Below are positions 24,914 to 33,356 of a DNA stretch of 64,000 bases, one piece after another. The DNA is from Rhodococcus sp. 14-2483-1-2 (GTDB lineage Bacteria > Actinomycetota > Actinomycetes > Mycobacteriales > Mycobacteriaceae), in assembly GCF_002259405.1 (NCBI RefSeq), contig NZ_NPFW01000023.1, positions 1 to 64,000 on the forward strand, given 5' to 3'. How positions within the stretch are numbered: the stretch's first letter is position 1; each line of letters opens with the position of its first letter. The position numbers and the translations under genes are program-made. Under the pieces are notes generated by a model, which did no database searches, had not been told where the DNA came from, and saw only the letters and a list, made by a program, of their open reading frames with translations.

Positions 24914-25773
24914 AAGATGACATCTCAATGACTATCGATGACACGATGTCGGGGGACAACCTCGCCCACAGCGTCAATTTGCGGGACCTCATCTACAACG
25001 ACGGTGTCCCTGCCTATGACGACCCTGCTGAGAACTACTTCGAGGCCTCGAAGCTCACCCGCCCCGGCTTGCCATGGGAGACGCCGGGAATACCCATGCT
25101 TCTCAACTCTCCTGATCTACAGTCGATTTCGCGTCGAGCTGGACGCAGATACGCCAGCAGGCCTTTCATCGGGTTCGAGTGCCCGCCGCCGCTTCACGGT
25201 ACGTTGCACGACGCGCTCTACCGCCGGCGAAGCGCACCTTCGTTCTCGGCGCTTGCGGTTTCTGCCGATGAGCTGCACAGCGTCCTGCACCATTCGTACG
25301 GTTCGTACGCAATTAACGCGCACGAGAAACGGCGCAACACGCCATCCGGTGGAGCGCTCTACCCACTCGACATTTTTGTTTTGACACACCGAGTCAACGG
25401 ACTGACCGACAACACTCTTTATCATTACGATCCATTCCGAAATGGATTCGCCCTGATCGACGAGCACCCCGATATCGACAAGCTCCACAAATCGACCATG
25501 ATTCCTGACGTCGCGGAGCAAGCAGCGGTGACGCTGATCATTTCCGCGACGATGTGGCGTTCACGCTTCAAGTACTCCCAGCGTTCGCTCCGGTTCATCT
25601 TGATGGAAGCCGGTCACCTCGCTCAGAATCTGCTGCTCACCGCGACAAGCCTCGACCTGGCAACCCGCTTATTCGGTGGATTCGTCGACGACGAAGTCAC
25701 CGACATTCTTGTCGACCACAACGGCGTCGACGATGCACCGGTCTACATGATCATGTTGGGCCAACCTGGGTGA
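24910..25773 (+). CDS. SagB-type azoline dehydrogenase, 287 aa
   Basis: This is a member of the SagB branch of FMN nitroreductases, which oxidises azolines to aromatic azoles in TOMM pathways. The FMN-binding N-terminal motif is YRRRSAPSFS (about residue 107). RNTPSGGALYPLDIFVL is the family's second hallmark (SGGxYP), and the C-terminal part ends DAPVYMIMLGQPG. The GTG at 24910 overlaps the YcaO stop (GTGA); an internal ATG at 24928 is an alternative. Length is typical for stand-alone enzymes. It overlaps the protease gene by the same kind of GTGA junction. Confidence 0.92.
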   Translation: MKDDISMTIDDTMSGDNLAHSVNLRDLIYNDGVPAYDDPAENYFEASKLTRPGLPWETPGIPMLLNSPDLQSISRRAGRRYASRPFIGFECPPPLHGTLHDALYRRRSAPSFSALAVSADELHSVLHHSYGSYAINAHEKRRNTPSGGALYPLDIFVLTHRVNGLTDNTLYHYDPFRNGFALIDEHPDIDKLHKSTMIPDVAEQAAVTLIISATMWRSRFKYSQRSLRFILMEAGHLAQNLLLTATSLDLATRLFGGFVDDEVTDILVDHNGVDDAPVYMIMLGQPG

Positions 25774-26462
25774 ATCTGATCTACGCCTCGGCAATACCGC
25801 TGGCACATGTGGGACTGACCTCGCTACTACCGACGATCATGCGGACCACCCGCCCGTACTCGAAGCTGTGGCGCCAACTCACCAAACCTGCGGGCGGGGT
25901 GTACGACACCGCTACGGTCTTATTCAGTGGCGCTGTGATCGCGATCTTGCTCCTCGACCGCGATGCGAGAGAATGCCTTTTCCACCTCCTGCACGTTGCA
26001 CACCTTTTACTCATTCCGGCTGCACTCCTGGCCGGGGTGGGTTTCTACGTTTCGACCGTTGTGGTGACGAACCGAACGGTGCGAACCTTCACCCTGACGC
26101 GACAGTCACAGTCAGCAGGCGCGTACGGATGGTGCGTCATTGTCGCAGCGGCCGAAGAGGTGATCTGGCGGGTCCTCCCTCTAATCGTCTTGGCCACAGG
26201 CGACTACAGCCAGTGGCAGGTAGCGGCGATGGTCGGTTTGTCCATTCTTGGATTTGTACTGCTTCATAACCCTCTGACCCGCGATTCGAGGGAACGAATT
26301 CTCGTGTGGATGTCGATGACTGCGTTCGCAACTATCACGTTCACCTTTGCGGCAGCGTCGGCAATAACGGCGTGCATCGTGTTTCACGTCGCCTACAACC
26401 TCACTCAGTTGACTACGAGTTTGCGTGGTCAGGGCGCTGCAAACCCGACACGCCCCAGCTAG
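25770..26462 (+). CDS. CPBP (CAAX/Abi) family membrane protease, candidate leader peptidase, 230 aa
   Basis: This is a multi-span membrane protein with the CPBP protease motifs: EEVIWR (motif 1, EExxxR-like), GFVLLHN (motif 2), and FHVAYNL (HxxxN motif). In plantazolicin clusters a protein of this family (PznE) is the proposed leader protease; here it would cut before Arg32 of the precursor. It is the last gene of the five-gene maturation operon, joined by a GTGA overlap; the GTG at 25770 is chosen because the longer frame runs through the dehydrogenase gene. Confidence 0.85.
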   Translation: MNLIYASAIPLAHVGLTSLLPTIMRTTRPYSKLWRQLTKPAGGVYDTATVLFSGAVIAILLLDRDARECLFHLLHVAHLLLIPAALLAGVGFYVSTVVVTNRTVRTFTLTRQSQSAGAYGWCVIVAAAEEVIWRVLPLIVLATGDYSQWQVAAMVGLSILGFVLLHNPLTRDSRERILVWMSMTAFATITFTFAAASAITACIVFHVAYNLTQLTTSLRGQGAANPTRPS

Positions 26463-26685
26463 ATCTAGGAGCACTTCCCGACCGAGCCAGCAGTCCTCAA
26501 CATGTCTATATCTGGCGACGCGGGCAATGGATCGACCGGGAAAGGTAAGCCCGCGATGACTGATCGGGTTCAAGTATGCAGTCAACGCGGTCGCGATCAC
26601 GCTCGAAGGACGCATAACCCCGAACGGAAACTAACGGACACCGAGGTCGGATCCGCCGTTAATCGGACACTTCCCCGTTCGGTGA

Positions 26686-27204
26686 TCAGTCGCGGTTGAT
26701 GTTCGAGAACAGTTCTCGGTTGGCGTGACGTGCGGCGTCGAGTTCTTGGTCGCGTTCGTCGAGTAGGCCGGTGAGATCGACGGTTTGTTGTTCGAGTGCC
26801 GTGATCTGTTGTTGTAGTCGTTCGATGTCGACGGGTGCTCCGAGTCCCGATTCGCGCCACGCTTGCTGGCCGAGCATCTCGGACAGTTTGCGTTCGAGGA
26901 GTGCGTTGCGGGCGACCAAGGCCCCGATACGGTGTTGTGCGTTGGCGAGGTCGGCGGCGAGCGACTCGCGTGTGACCGCCGCTGGATTCATGTTCGGTGG
27001 CGGAAGTGCGGATTGGGCGAGGTGGATCTGTGCGAGGAGATCGGTGTGCCGGTACAAGAAGGTGCGATCGACCTGCGCGGCACGGGCAATGCCCGAGACG
27101 GTGATGCTTGTGCCGTTCACTGATGCCAGTCTCAGCGCATCTATGACGCGGCCCCGTCGACGATCTGAATCGGCGCGTCGTCCATCGATCAGAGGATCTG
27201 ACAT
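26686..27204 (-). CDS. DUF6262/TnpC-like protein of a Tn554-type element, 172 aa
   Basis: The N-terminus holds a small helix-turn-helix (ITVSGIARAAQVDRTFLYRH), followed by a long coiled coil (about residues 85-165, rich in Leu/Gln/Glu). Tn554-type transposons carry a TnpC of this kind as the third gene, which influences orientation and efficiency of transposition. It starts three bases after the end of the tnpB-like gene, so the two are one operon. Confidence 0.75.
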   Translation of the reverse strand: MSDPLIDGRRADSDRRRGRVIDALRLASVNGTSITVSGIARAAQVDRTFLYRHTDLLAQIHLAQSALPPPNMNPAAVTRESLAADLANAQHRIGALVARNALLERKLSEMLGQQAWRESGLGAPVDIERLQQQITALEQQTVDLTGLLDERDQELDAARHANRELFSNINRD

Positions 27205-27207
27205 CGG

Positions 27208-29715
27208 TTACGTGCTCCGGTCGGGGCGGACGTCAGGTACTGGCTGCCGAACCCGAGGTGTTTCGAGCCCCACCACGGCTGACCTTCCCTTTCGCACTGT
27301 CGACACAGACTCTTCGACCAGCGCCCGATCGGATTCCGACAAATCGTCGACCTCTGTTTTGATCTGGACGATCAACCGCCGTATTCGAGCAATCTCGGTA
27401 TCGGAGGGCAGGGCTTCGGCTTTCGCCCACTCATCGGCACCGAACGTTCCGCGGATCCGTTCCCGGCTGCGGAGAAGCGAGGCCAAATATCCTTCGAGGT
27501 CAGGGAGGTAGGATACGTCGGTCGCAAAGTGGGTGCATCCCACACACCGAAATCGGATCGGGCAGTCATGGCCACCGGCCGCGACGTTGCTCGGTTCGCT
27601 GCAACTACCGTACGGAACTGCGACCTGCCCGACCGCGAGACGAACGTGCTCGGAGTCGAGCAGAGCTGCTGCTGCGCGCCAAATCTTGTTCCCATGCCGG
27701 TCGAAGTGCAACGTTGCCAGTCGATCGACCGCCTCTCTCCGGCGATCCTCGCCGACACGGTAGTAGAGCTGAGTGGTGCCGATGAAGCGGTGCCCCATCA
27801 ACTCGCACAGAACATCGACACCAACTCCGGCATCGGCATGGCGTTGAGCGTAAGTATGCCGATAGGCATACAGAAATACTTGAGAGCGGTTGAACGGCAA
27901 CAGTTTCGTCACTCTTACCCCTCCTTCTTCGACCGTCATCGGGACCGTGACGTCGGGCAGGGTGAGAAGCCACTCGCGGTGACGCGAGCCGAGGTAGTTG
28001 TCGTTGAGTGCTCTGGTGCCGTGGGGGTTGCGGGTGGGTGCTGCGATCAGTTTCAGCGCCGCGGTGGGCTCGTTCGGGTACCGCAGTTGGACGCGTTCAC
28101 GCTGGCCGATGATGATTGCTGCCGTTGCTTCGCTGATCGGGAGCCGGCAGCCGTGTCGGTCTTCTTTGAAGTTGGTGTAGACGAGCACGGGTTTGCCCTG
28201 TGCGTCTCGCTCGAGACAGTCCAGGGTCAGACGACAGATTTCGTCCGGTCGACGCCCGGTGTCGATGATGAGTTCGACGGCGACCCGAATCTCGCGTGTG
28301 CTGACTTCTTCGAGTCCGTCGAGGTGTTCGCAGATGTGGCGCATGACTTCGACGGGCAGATCCCTGCATTCCTTGACGACATCCGGTGGCATGGGAACGT
28401 CTTCGGGATAGAGAATGAAGTCGTCCGGCAACCTGCACATCGGTTCGCCTTCTCGGGTCAGGCCCAGAGCGTGCATGTTCGCGAGCAGGCGACGTGTCGA
28501 CTGGATAGTCACCGCCCGGGTAGCGGGGGTGATCGTTCCTGCGGTGCACAGGAAGGTCAGACGGTTCATGAAGCCGCAGATATCGCTGCGGGACAGCAGA
28601 TGTGGTTCGAGTCCTCGGTCACCGGGTCGCTGCAGTTTGAGGCTTTCCGAGAGCCTTACCAGTATTCTGATTTCGTTCTGTACGATTTGTTTCGCGTTGA
28701 GGGATCGTCGCTTGGGTAGATCGTTGTAGGCCCAGATTTTGGTGCATTCTCGCAACCAGGGCTGGACGATGTCTCCGAACTTGAGCACTCCGTCGTATCC
28801 GAATACTGTTGCATCCCAGTTGTCTTTGAGTCGTTCCGTCTCTGGACTGAGCTGCGCTCTGCGGACTTCTTTGACTATGTGCCTGCACGCGGTTCCGGTC
28901 TTGCTCGACAGACCCGATTGATCGAGTTGCTCGATCGAGGTGCATTCGTCTGCCAGCATCTTCGCCACCAGTGGCCGGATCCAGTCCGGGTAGGTTTGCG
29001 CGCCCCACGCGGTGCGCTGTTGGATTCCCAACAGGAGTTCGGCGACGATCCGATCCGGCAGGCCTCGCAGACTGCATTCGTTGATTGTGGGAATCGCGGC
29101 CGAGGTGCGGCGAAAGTGGGGTTCGTCGAGACCGGCCGCCCCTGTCGGGCTCGCGAACACGAGCTTGTTCCAGTGCATGCGGTGGATGCCGCAGTAGATG
29201 TTCTCGATGTCGCGGTCTCGGGTGCATGCCGGTACTTGGCACGGGCCCAACGAGTCGAAGGGCTCTGTGTCCGAGCTGCCGAGAAACACGTCCATTGGGA
29301 CATCCAGTATCCGTGTGCGCTGGTCGTGATGTTTGCGGCACAGCAACGCAAATCGTGAGACCCAGGGCCTGTCGCAGGCCGGTACGGCGCAGCGCCCCGC
29401 TCCTCGTGCCACCCAGGGGCGTCCAGCTTGCGCGAACTCGATGACTGTCTGTTCACTGCTGGAGTTCCAACGATCGAGACAGTAAGGGCAGAGGCGCAGT
29501 CGGCTGGTGGCTTTGATGCCGCATCCGGTCACTTTGCATCGTTTCGGTCCCAGCAGAGGGTGGTCGGCAGGGAAGTACGCCACTCTCCATTCGTGTGACC
29601 AGCCCATCAGGTCGAGGAAGTCCTGCGTGATCAACGACCATAGATGTGCCGCGACGTCTGCATCCTCGGCAGCAGCCGTGTCGGCATGCGCGGGCAGCGG
29701 GTAAGCGCTGGTCAT
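27208..29715 (-). CDS. TnpB-like tyrosine recombinase of a Tn554-type element, 835 aa
   Basis: The catalytic region contains RRPDEICRLTLDCLERD (first Arg), HTYAQRHADAGVGVDVLCEL and GHRFIGTTQLYYRV (HxxxR-like box, catalytic Tyr). N-terminal CxxC pairs (CKVTGCGIK, CPYCLDRW, CAVPACDRPW) suggest zinc-binding arms. A C-terminal cysteine cluster (CPIRFRCVGCTHF) is typical of Tn554 TnpB. The ATG at 29715 overlaps the end of the tnpA-like gene; the open frame above it is a shadow. Together with the neighbours it forms a mobile element. Confidence 0.85.
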   Translation of the reverse strand: MTSAYPLPAHADTAAAEDADVAAHLWSLITQDFLDLMGWSHEWRVAYFPADHPLLGPKRCKVTGCGIKATSRLRLCPYCLDRWNSSSEQTVIEFAQAGRPWVARGAGRCAVPACDRPWVSRFALLCRKHHDQRTRILDVPMDVFLGSSDTEPFDSLGPCQVPACTRDRDIENIYCGIHRMHWNKLVFASPTGAAGLDEPHFRRTSAAIPTINECSLRGLPDRIVAELLLGIQQRTAWGAQTYPDWIRPLVAKMLADECTSIEQLDQSGLSSKTGTACRHIVKEVRRAQLSPETERLKDNWDATVFGYDGVLKFGDIVQPWLRECTKIWAYNDLPKRRSLNAKQIVQNEIRILVRLSESLKLQRPGDRGLEPHLLSRSDICGFMNRLTFLCTAGTITPATRAVTIQSTRRLLANMHALGLTREGEPMCRLPDDFILYPEDVPMPPDVVKECRDLPVEVMRHICEHLDGLEEVSTREIRVAVELIIDTGRRPDEICRLTLDCLERDAQGKPVLVYTNFKEDRHGCRLPISEATAAIIIGQRERVQLRYPNEPTAALKLIAAPTRNPHGTRALNDNYLGSRHREWLLTLPDVTVPMTVEEGGVRVTKLLPFNRSQVFLYAYRHTYAQRHADAGVGVDVLCELMGHRFIGTTQLYYRVGEDRRREAVDRLATLHFDRHGNKIWRAAAALLDSEHVRLAVGQVAVPYGSCSEPSNVAAGGHDCPIRFRCVGCTHFATDVSYLPDLEGYLASLLRSRERIRGTFGADEWAKAEALPSDTEIARIRRLIVQIKTEVDDLSESDRALVEESVSTVRKGRSAVVGLETPRVRQPVPDVRPDRST

Positions 29716-30461
29716 GAGTGGTCTCCGATGAGCGATGACGGTGTCGGGACTCGGTCGACGGCTGCGCGTAGTCGCTCGTTCGAGGGATGCAGATACGGTT
29801 GCGACGACGTGGGGGATGCATGCCCGAGCAGGCCCTGGATTTCGTCGAGTACAGCACCCGAGTCGGCGAGGTTGCTGGCGAACCCATGTCGACACTGATG
29901 CGGGCTGATCGGGCGGTCCAGATTCGCTCGGACACAGAGGGCTGCGAATAGTTCGTTGATCGCGCCCAGCGTCATCGGTGCGCCCAGCGGATCTCGAAAC
30001 AGGTTGACCAGCAAGAAGTCGCAGCTTCGAGATTGCGGACTGCCTGCGCGTTCGAGGTAGTACAGGTCGAGGGCATGGAGCACCAGAAAGTCGAGTGGCA
30101 CGGTCCGGGAATGCCGCGACTTCGCTACTGCCCCATTGGCGTTCTCCCGGCGGACCACATGGACGTGTGCGCCGAGAATCAGGCAGTGGTGCACTGCGTT
30201 GTCCGGCAGCAGGTGCAGATCGCTTCGCCTCAAGCCGGTCAGCTCGCCGCGGCGCAATCCTGCGCGGGAGAGCAGCAGGACGATCAGACGGTCTCGGGCA
30301 GATCGGCATACTCGGAACATCGACACGATCTCGTGATCGGTTGCTCGATCGACCGGCGTCGTCGGCTGACGCAGACTGTGTCGGGCTCGAAGGCGATATT
30401 GCAGGTGTCCGCTCTCCCCTTGCGCGGCCAATGGCCGCGCGCGGATCCCCAGCGGGGGCAT
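29712..30461 (-). pseudogene. TnpA-like tyrosine recombinase, N-terminally truncated (249 aa)
   Basis: The catalytic domain is complete: RRGELTGLRRSDLH (first Arg), SPHQCRHGFASNLADSG (HxxR) and GHASPTSSQPYLHPS (Tyr). The N-terminal arm-binding and core-binding domains of TnpA (about 110 residues) are absent. A separate short frame starting MNNCELLNDHQIITGLIGA lies just upstream in the other frame, so a frameshift or deletion may have removed the N-terminus. The recombinase is probably inactive unless supplied in trans. Confidence 0.65.
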
Positions 30462-30948
30462 TTGCGGCTGCGCCGATGAGGCCGGTGATGATCTGGTGAT
30501 CGTTGAGCAGTTCGCAGTTGTTCATGTCAGGGACACCTTCCAAATGTTCGGATGAGACGTCCCCGATCGACATGACGAGGGTGGCCTGTCAACCCCGAAG
30601 AGCGGAGCTTGCGGAGCGTGGGTTGACTGGTCGGGGTCCCCGGCATGTCAGACTCGGGCGACTCGTACGACCAAAAATGGTGACCCGTATGGGGCGGCCC
30701 CGAAGGGGACGTGCGGACGCGTCCCACGCGTTCGAATACTGTTGCACTGCAACGCCTACGGCTGCCGCAAAACGTCCATCCGCGCACCCGGCGGGATTGC
30801 TTTCACTGTGCCCATAGGTCCGACTGCGGGAAATCGAATGCAGCTCAATTACCGTGTCGATGAAGAATGCGGATATCGACGCTGGTTATCCTCGAGACGA
30901 CGAATGCGGTTGCGCATTGCGAATGTGTCGATGAAAGGTTTTCCGGCT
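30462..30948. other. Region between the tnpA-like relic and lsr2
   Basis: This 487-base stretch holds the short frame MNNCELLNDHQ... (minus, ends near 30460), a probable end of the Tn554-like element and the lsr2 promoter. It contains the GTTGCACTGCAAC dyad at 30741-30753. I found no further gene. Confidence 0.4.
30741..30753. promoter_or_regulatory. GTTGCACTGCAAC dyad, copy 2
   Basis: The exact 13-mer of copy 1, about 195 bases upstream of the lsr2 start. It is a candidate operator controlling lsr2 or a partition site. Confidence 0.45.
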
Positions 30949-31317
30949 GTGGCCAAACGAGTGACAACCCAATTGGTGGACGATATCGACGGGTCGGTCA
31001 TCGACGACGAGTCCGGCGAGACGATCGAATTCGCGATCAACGGCGTCGAGTACTCGATCGACTTGAAAGCGAAGAACGCGAACGAGTTTCACAAGAAGCT
31101 CGACTACTACGTCGGGCATGCGACGCGGGTCGGTGGCCGCAAGCGTAAGCCCTCCCCCGCTGCCGCGTCGAACGCGACAGCGGCCGGCGGATCGGTCAAG
31201 CGTGATCCGGAGCAGACGCGGGCGATCCGGCAGTGGGCGTTCGACCAAGGTTACGAGATCAGCGAACGTGGCCGGATTCCGGCCGACATCGAAGAGGCGT
31301 ACAACGCCGCTCACTGA
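30949..31317 (+). CDS. lsr2: Lsr2 nucleoid-associated silencer, 122 aa
   Basis: Lsr2 binds AT-rich DNA and silences foreign genes in Actinobacteria. The N-terminal dimerisation domain is clear (VAKRVTTQLVDDIDGSVIDD, then EFAINGVEYSIDLK). The C-terminal DNA-binding domain carries RGR (ERGRIPADIEEAYNAAH), which enters the minor groove. The GTG at 30949 gives the usual V/M-AKRV start; an ATG at 30931 would add MKGFPA. A mobile-element copy of lsr2 can mask the element from its host. It is a single gene transcribed away from the Tn554-like set. Confidence 0.93.
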   Translation: MAKRVTTQLVDDIDGSVIDDESGETIEFAINGVEYSIDLKAKNANEFHKKLDYYVGHATRVGGRKRKPSPAAASNATAAGGSVKRDPEQTRAIRQWAFDQGYEISERGRIPADIEEAYNAAH

Positions 31318-31528
31318 TGTCGGTGAGCCGCCTGCGTCGACGTGAGCGGGTGCCGATGGTGGTGCGCCGAGCGGGGGAGCTCGAGTGCTTCTATCTTCTT
31401 CGCAACTGCGATCTGTGGCCGCGTTACCCCTAGCAAGTGCGGAGAATTTCTGCCGACCTGGGGTTTTCCAGGGAATTTTGGACAGACCTCTCCCCCAGAA
31501 GGTCGATGGGCGTTTTTCGCTTGCTCTA

Positions 31529-31666
31529 CTACCGGCGCTTTGCCTTGGCCAGTCGGACAGCACGCTTGTTTGCGCTGTCCGACACCAAGGGCAAAAGCCG
31601 CGTCAGGGACAGGATCGTCCCGGTGACGCCGACCAGCAGATGAGCGGCGATCTGGAGATACTCCAT
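31529..31666 (-). CDS. Small membrane peptide, 45 aa
   Basis: A strong ribosome binding site (GGAGGT, about 8 bases before the ATG at 31666) leads a peptide with one hydrophobic stretch (IAAHLLVGVTGTILSLTRLL) and a very basic tail (ANKRAVRLAKAKRR). A terminator lies about 100 bases upstream. The format resembles small membrane toxins or holin-like peptides, but I do not recognise it. Confidence 0.55.
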   Translation of the reverse strand: MEYLQIAAHLLVGVTGTILSLTRLLPLVSDSANKRAVRLAKAKRR

Positions 31667-31762
31667 GACGCCACCTCCGCTTCTGGGGTGGGATGCCCAT
31701 GGATGCCATGGGCCGGGCCTGCCGCGATAGCGACAGGGGCTTCGTGTTCGTGCTGCGGGCAC

Positions 31763-31803
31763 GAAAAAAGCCCGACTCGCTTCAACGCGAAATCAGGCTT
31801 TGG
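31763..31803 (-). terminator. Rho-independent terminator, minus strand
   Basis: On the minus strand AAAGCCTGA pairs with TCGGGCTTT and a T run of six follows. It ends a minus-strand transcript from the right, although no clear minus gene lies between it and 32.4 kb. Confidence 0.7.
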
Positions 31804-32057
31804 GCAGAGTTGTTCAGGTTGCAGTTCAGTGTTGCATGCAGGTCAGAGGGTTGTGGCATTGAGGTGCGGCGTGTCGGCGGCACCCAGTGGGGAGTGCTTG
31901 AGTTCTGAGAACTGGGACCGCCGGTTTTGGGCGCAGACTATCGCCAAGGGAGACAGTACCTGTGGATAACCTCCGCGCGCTGCGTCCGGCCCGCATAGAT
32001 GTGTCGCAGGCACCCAGTTGATCAGAACCTGTCGGTGCCTGCCGCTACGGTGTCGCG

Positions 32058-32427
32058 TGTGAGCAAGAGCGACGATCTGGGGGTAACTCCTGTACCCGAT
32101 CGTGTGCTCGACGACCTCGCCGATGTTCTGGTGGACAGGATCGATCAGTTACTCGACCGCCTGACCGCCAAAGCCATGACAGAACCCACATCGGGATCAC
32201 GCCAGTGGGAATCGGCATGGAACGAACGAGACACTGCGGCGGGACGTGCCCGCGCCGACGAAAGATCTCGCGTGCGGAGTGAACTGACACGTCGCATGGT
32301 CGCGAATCTCGGCCCGAAGCATGCTGTCGCCCATCGAGTCCCAGGACGACATCGGCAGGGGGTCAGGACCCGCACCACGGGTGCCGGTCGTAGTCGTGTC
32401 GACAACGCACAGCTGGCTTTCTTCTGA
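32058..32427 (+). CDS. Hypothetical basic protein, about 122 aa
   Basis: The frame is open from 31999; a GTG near 32058-32061 gives a more natural start (SKSDDLGVTPVPDRVLDDLA). The first half is helical and acidic-amphipathic (DVLVDRIDQLLDRL); the second half is very basic (RVPGRHRQGVRTRTTG, GRSRV), suggesting nucleic-acid contact. Unrecognised. It faces the convergent membrane gene at 32467. Confidence 0.4.
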
Positions 32428-32466
32428 CGATTCCCGACGTACCCTTCCACTTCAGAATGCGGCAGA

Positions 32467-33120
32467 TCAGTCTCGGTACACCGACTCGTATCGGTACCAA
32501 GGCCCATCGAGATGGGTCGAGGAGAAATCGACATTGCCGAGGCCGGCCGGTTCATGCTCAGGCGAGTACACCCACCCACTCGTGAAGCTAAAGAAAACGG
32601 TCGAATTGTCGACGAAGTAGACCTCTCCCGACGGGCCGCCGCCTCGCGCGCGTTTTATGTCGAAAGGACCGATCTCGAACTCGTCGCGGGACGTGCCGGG
32701 GTTGTTTCGGATGTCGACGGCGATGGCCTCGAACTCGCTGCGCTTGTCGAGGAATGTCGTGCTTGGCCCCCACACCACGAACGCGAAGGCGGCAAGGACG
32801 AGCACGGGCGCCGGGAGTATCCACCAGGACCAACGTCGGTCGCGACCGAGGACGTAGAGGGTTCGGATCGCCCATACCAGGCCAGTGACGGCCAAACCCA
32901 CAAGTACGAGCAGGTGGGCCAGCAGTGGGTCGGCCCAGGTGTGAGCGCCGAACGGTGACGGCCACCAGTTTCGTTTGACGCAGACCCATACGGCAACGGC
33001 GGCCGTCACAAAGGTCAGCAGTATTGGACCGGGTGGCTTCGACCGCGGTGGCTTCGACCGTGTCTGCTCGCCCGTGAGCTGCTGATGCACCCAACCGTCG
33101 AGCGATGTCTTCCTTGCCAT
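32467..33120 (-). CDS. Hypothetical membrane protein, 217 aa
   Basis: Three hydrophobic segments are visible (GPILLTFVTAAVAVWVCV; LLAHLLVLVGLAVTGLVW; WWILPAPVLVLAAFAFVVW), followed by a soluble domain of about 100 residues (FLDKRSEFEAIAVDIRNNPG, VYFVDNSTVFFSFTSGW). The ATG at 33120 is the natural start. The protein is unrecognised but has the appearance of a membrane-tethered extracytoplasmic domain. It stands alone between a small basic gene and the IS110 element. Confidence 0.65.
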   Translation of the reverse strand: MARKTSLDGWVHQQLTGEQTRSKPPRSKPPGPILLTFVTAAVAVWVCVKRNWWPSPFGAHTWADPLLAHLLVLVGLAVTGLVWAIRTLYVLGRDRRWSWWILPAPVLVLAAFAFVVWGPSTTFLDKRSEFEAIAVDIRNNPGTSRDEFEIGPFDIKRARGGGPSGEVYFVDNSTVFFSFTSGWVYSPEHEPAGLGNVDFSSTHLDGPWYRYESVYRD

Positions 33121-33356
33121 CGAGTCAGGGTATCGGTCACAGCGCTGCGGTCACCTTCGCCGCGGGCAGAGTCGGGGGTTCGAGACCCGTTCAAACTCGC
33201 ACCGGCGGCACGGCCGATCTCGGTGTTGTCCGTCAGTACGCTAACCTTCTTCACCACTCCACACCGCAACGACACCTGTGCTGGTCATTGCCTCAGCGTA
33301 GTGGGCTGCATGAAAACGTTGTTCGCAGACAGCTTTTACGCGATCTGGGCAAGGCG

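Noticed and set aside
29716..30573. Extension of the TnpB-like frame to 1121 codons
   Set aside because: The added 286 residues are Arg/Pro/Ser-rich and antiparallel in style to the tnpA-like gene in another frame; the ATG at 29715 gives the normal length.
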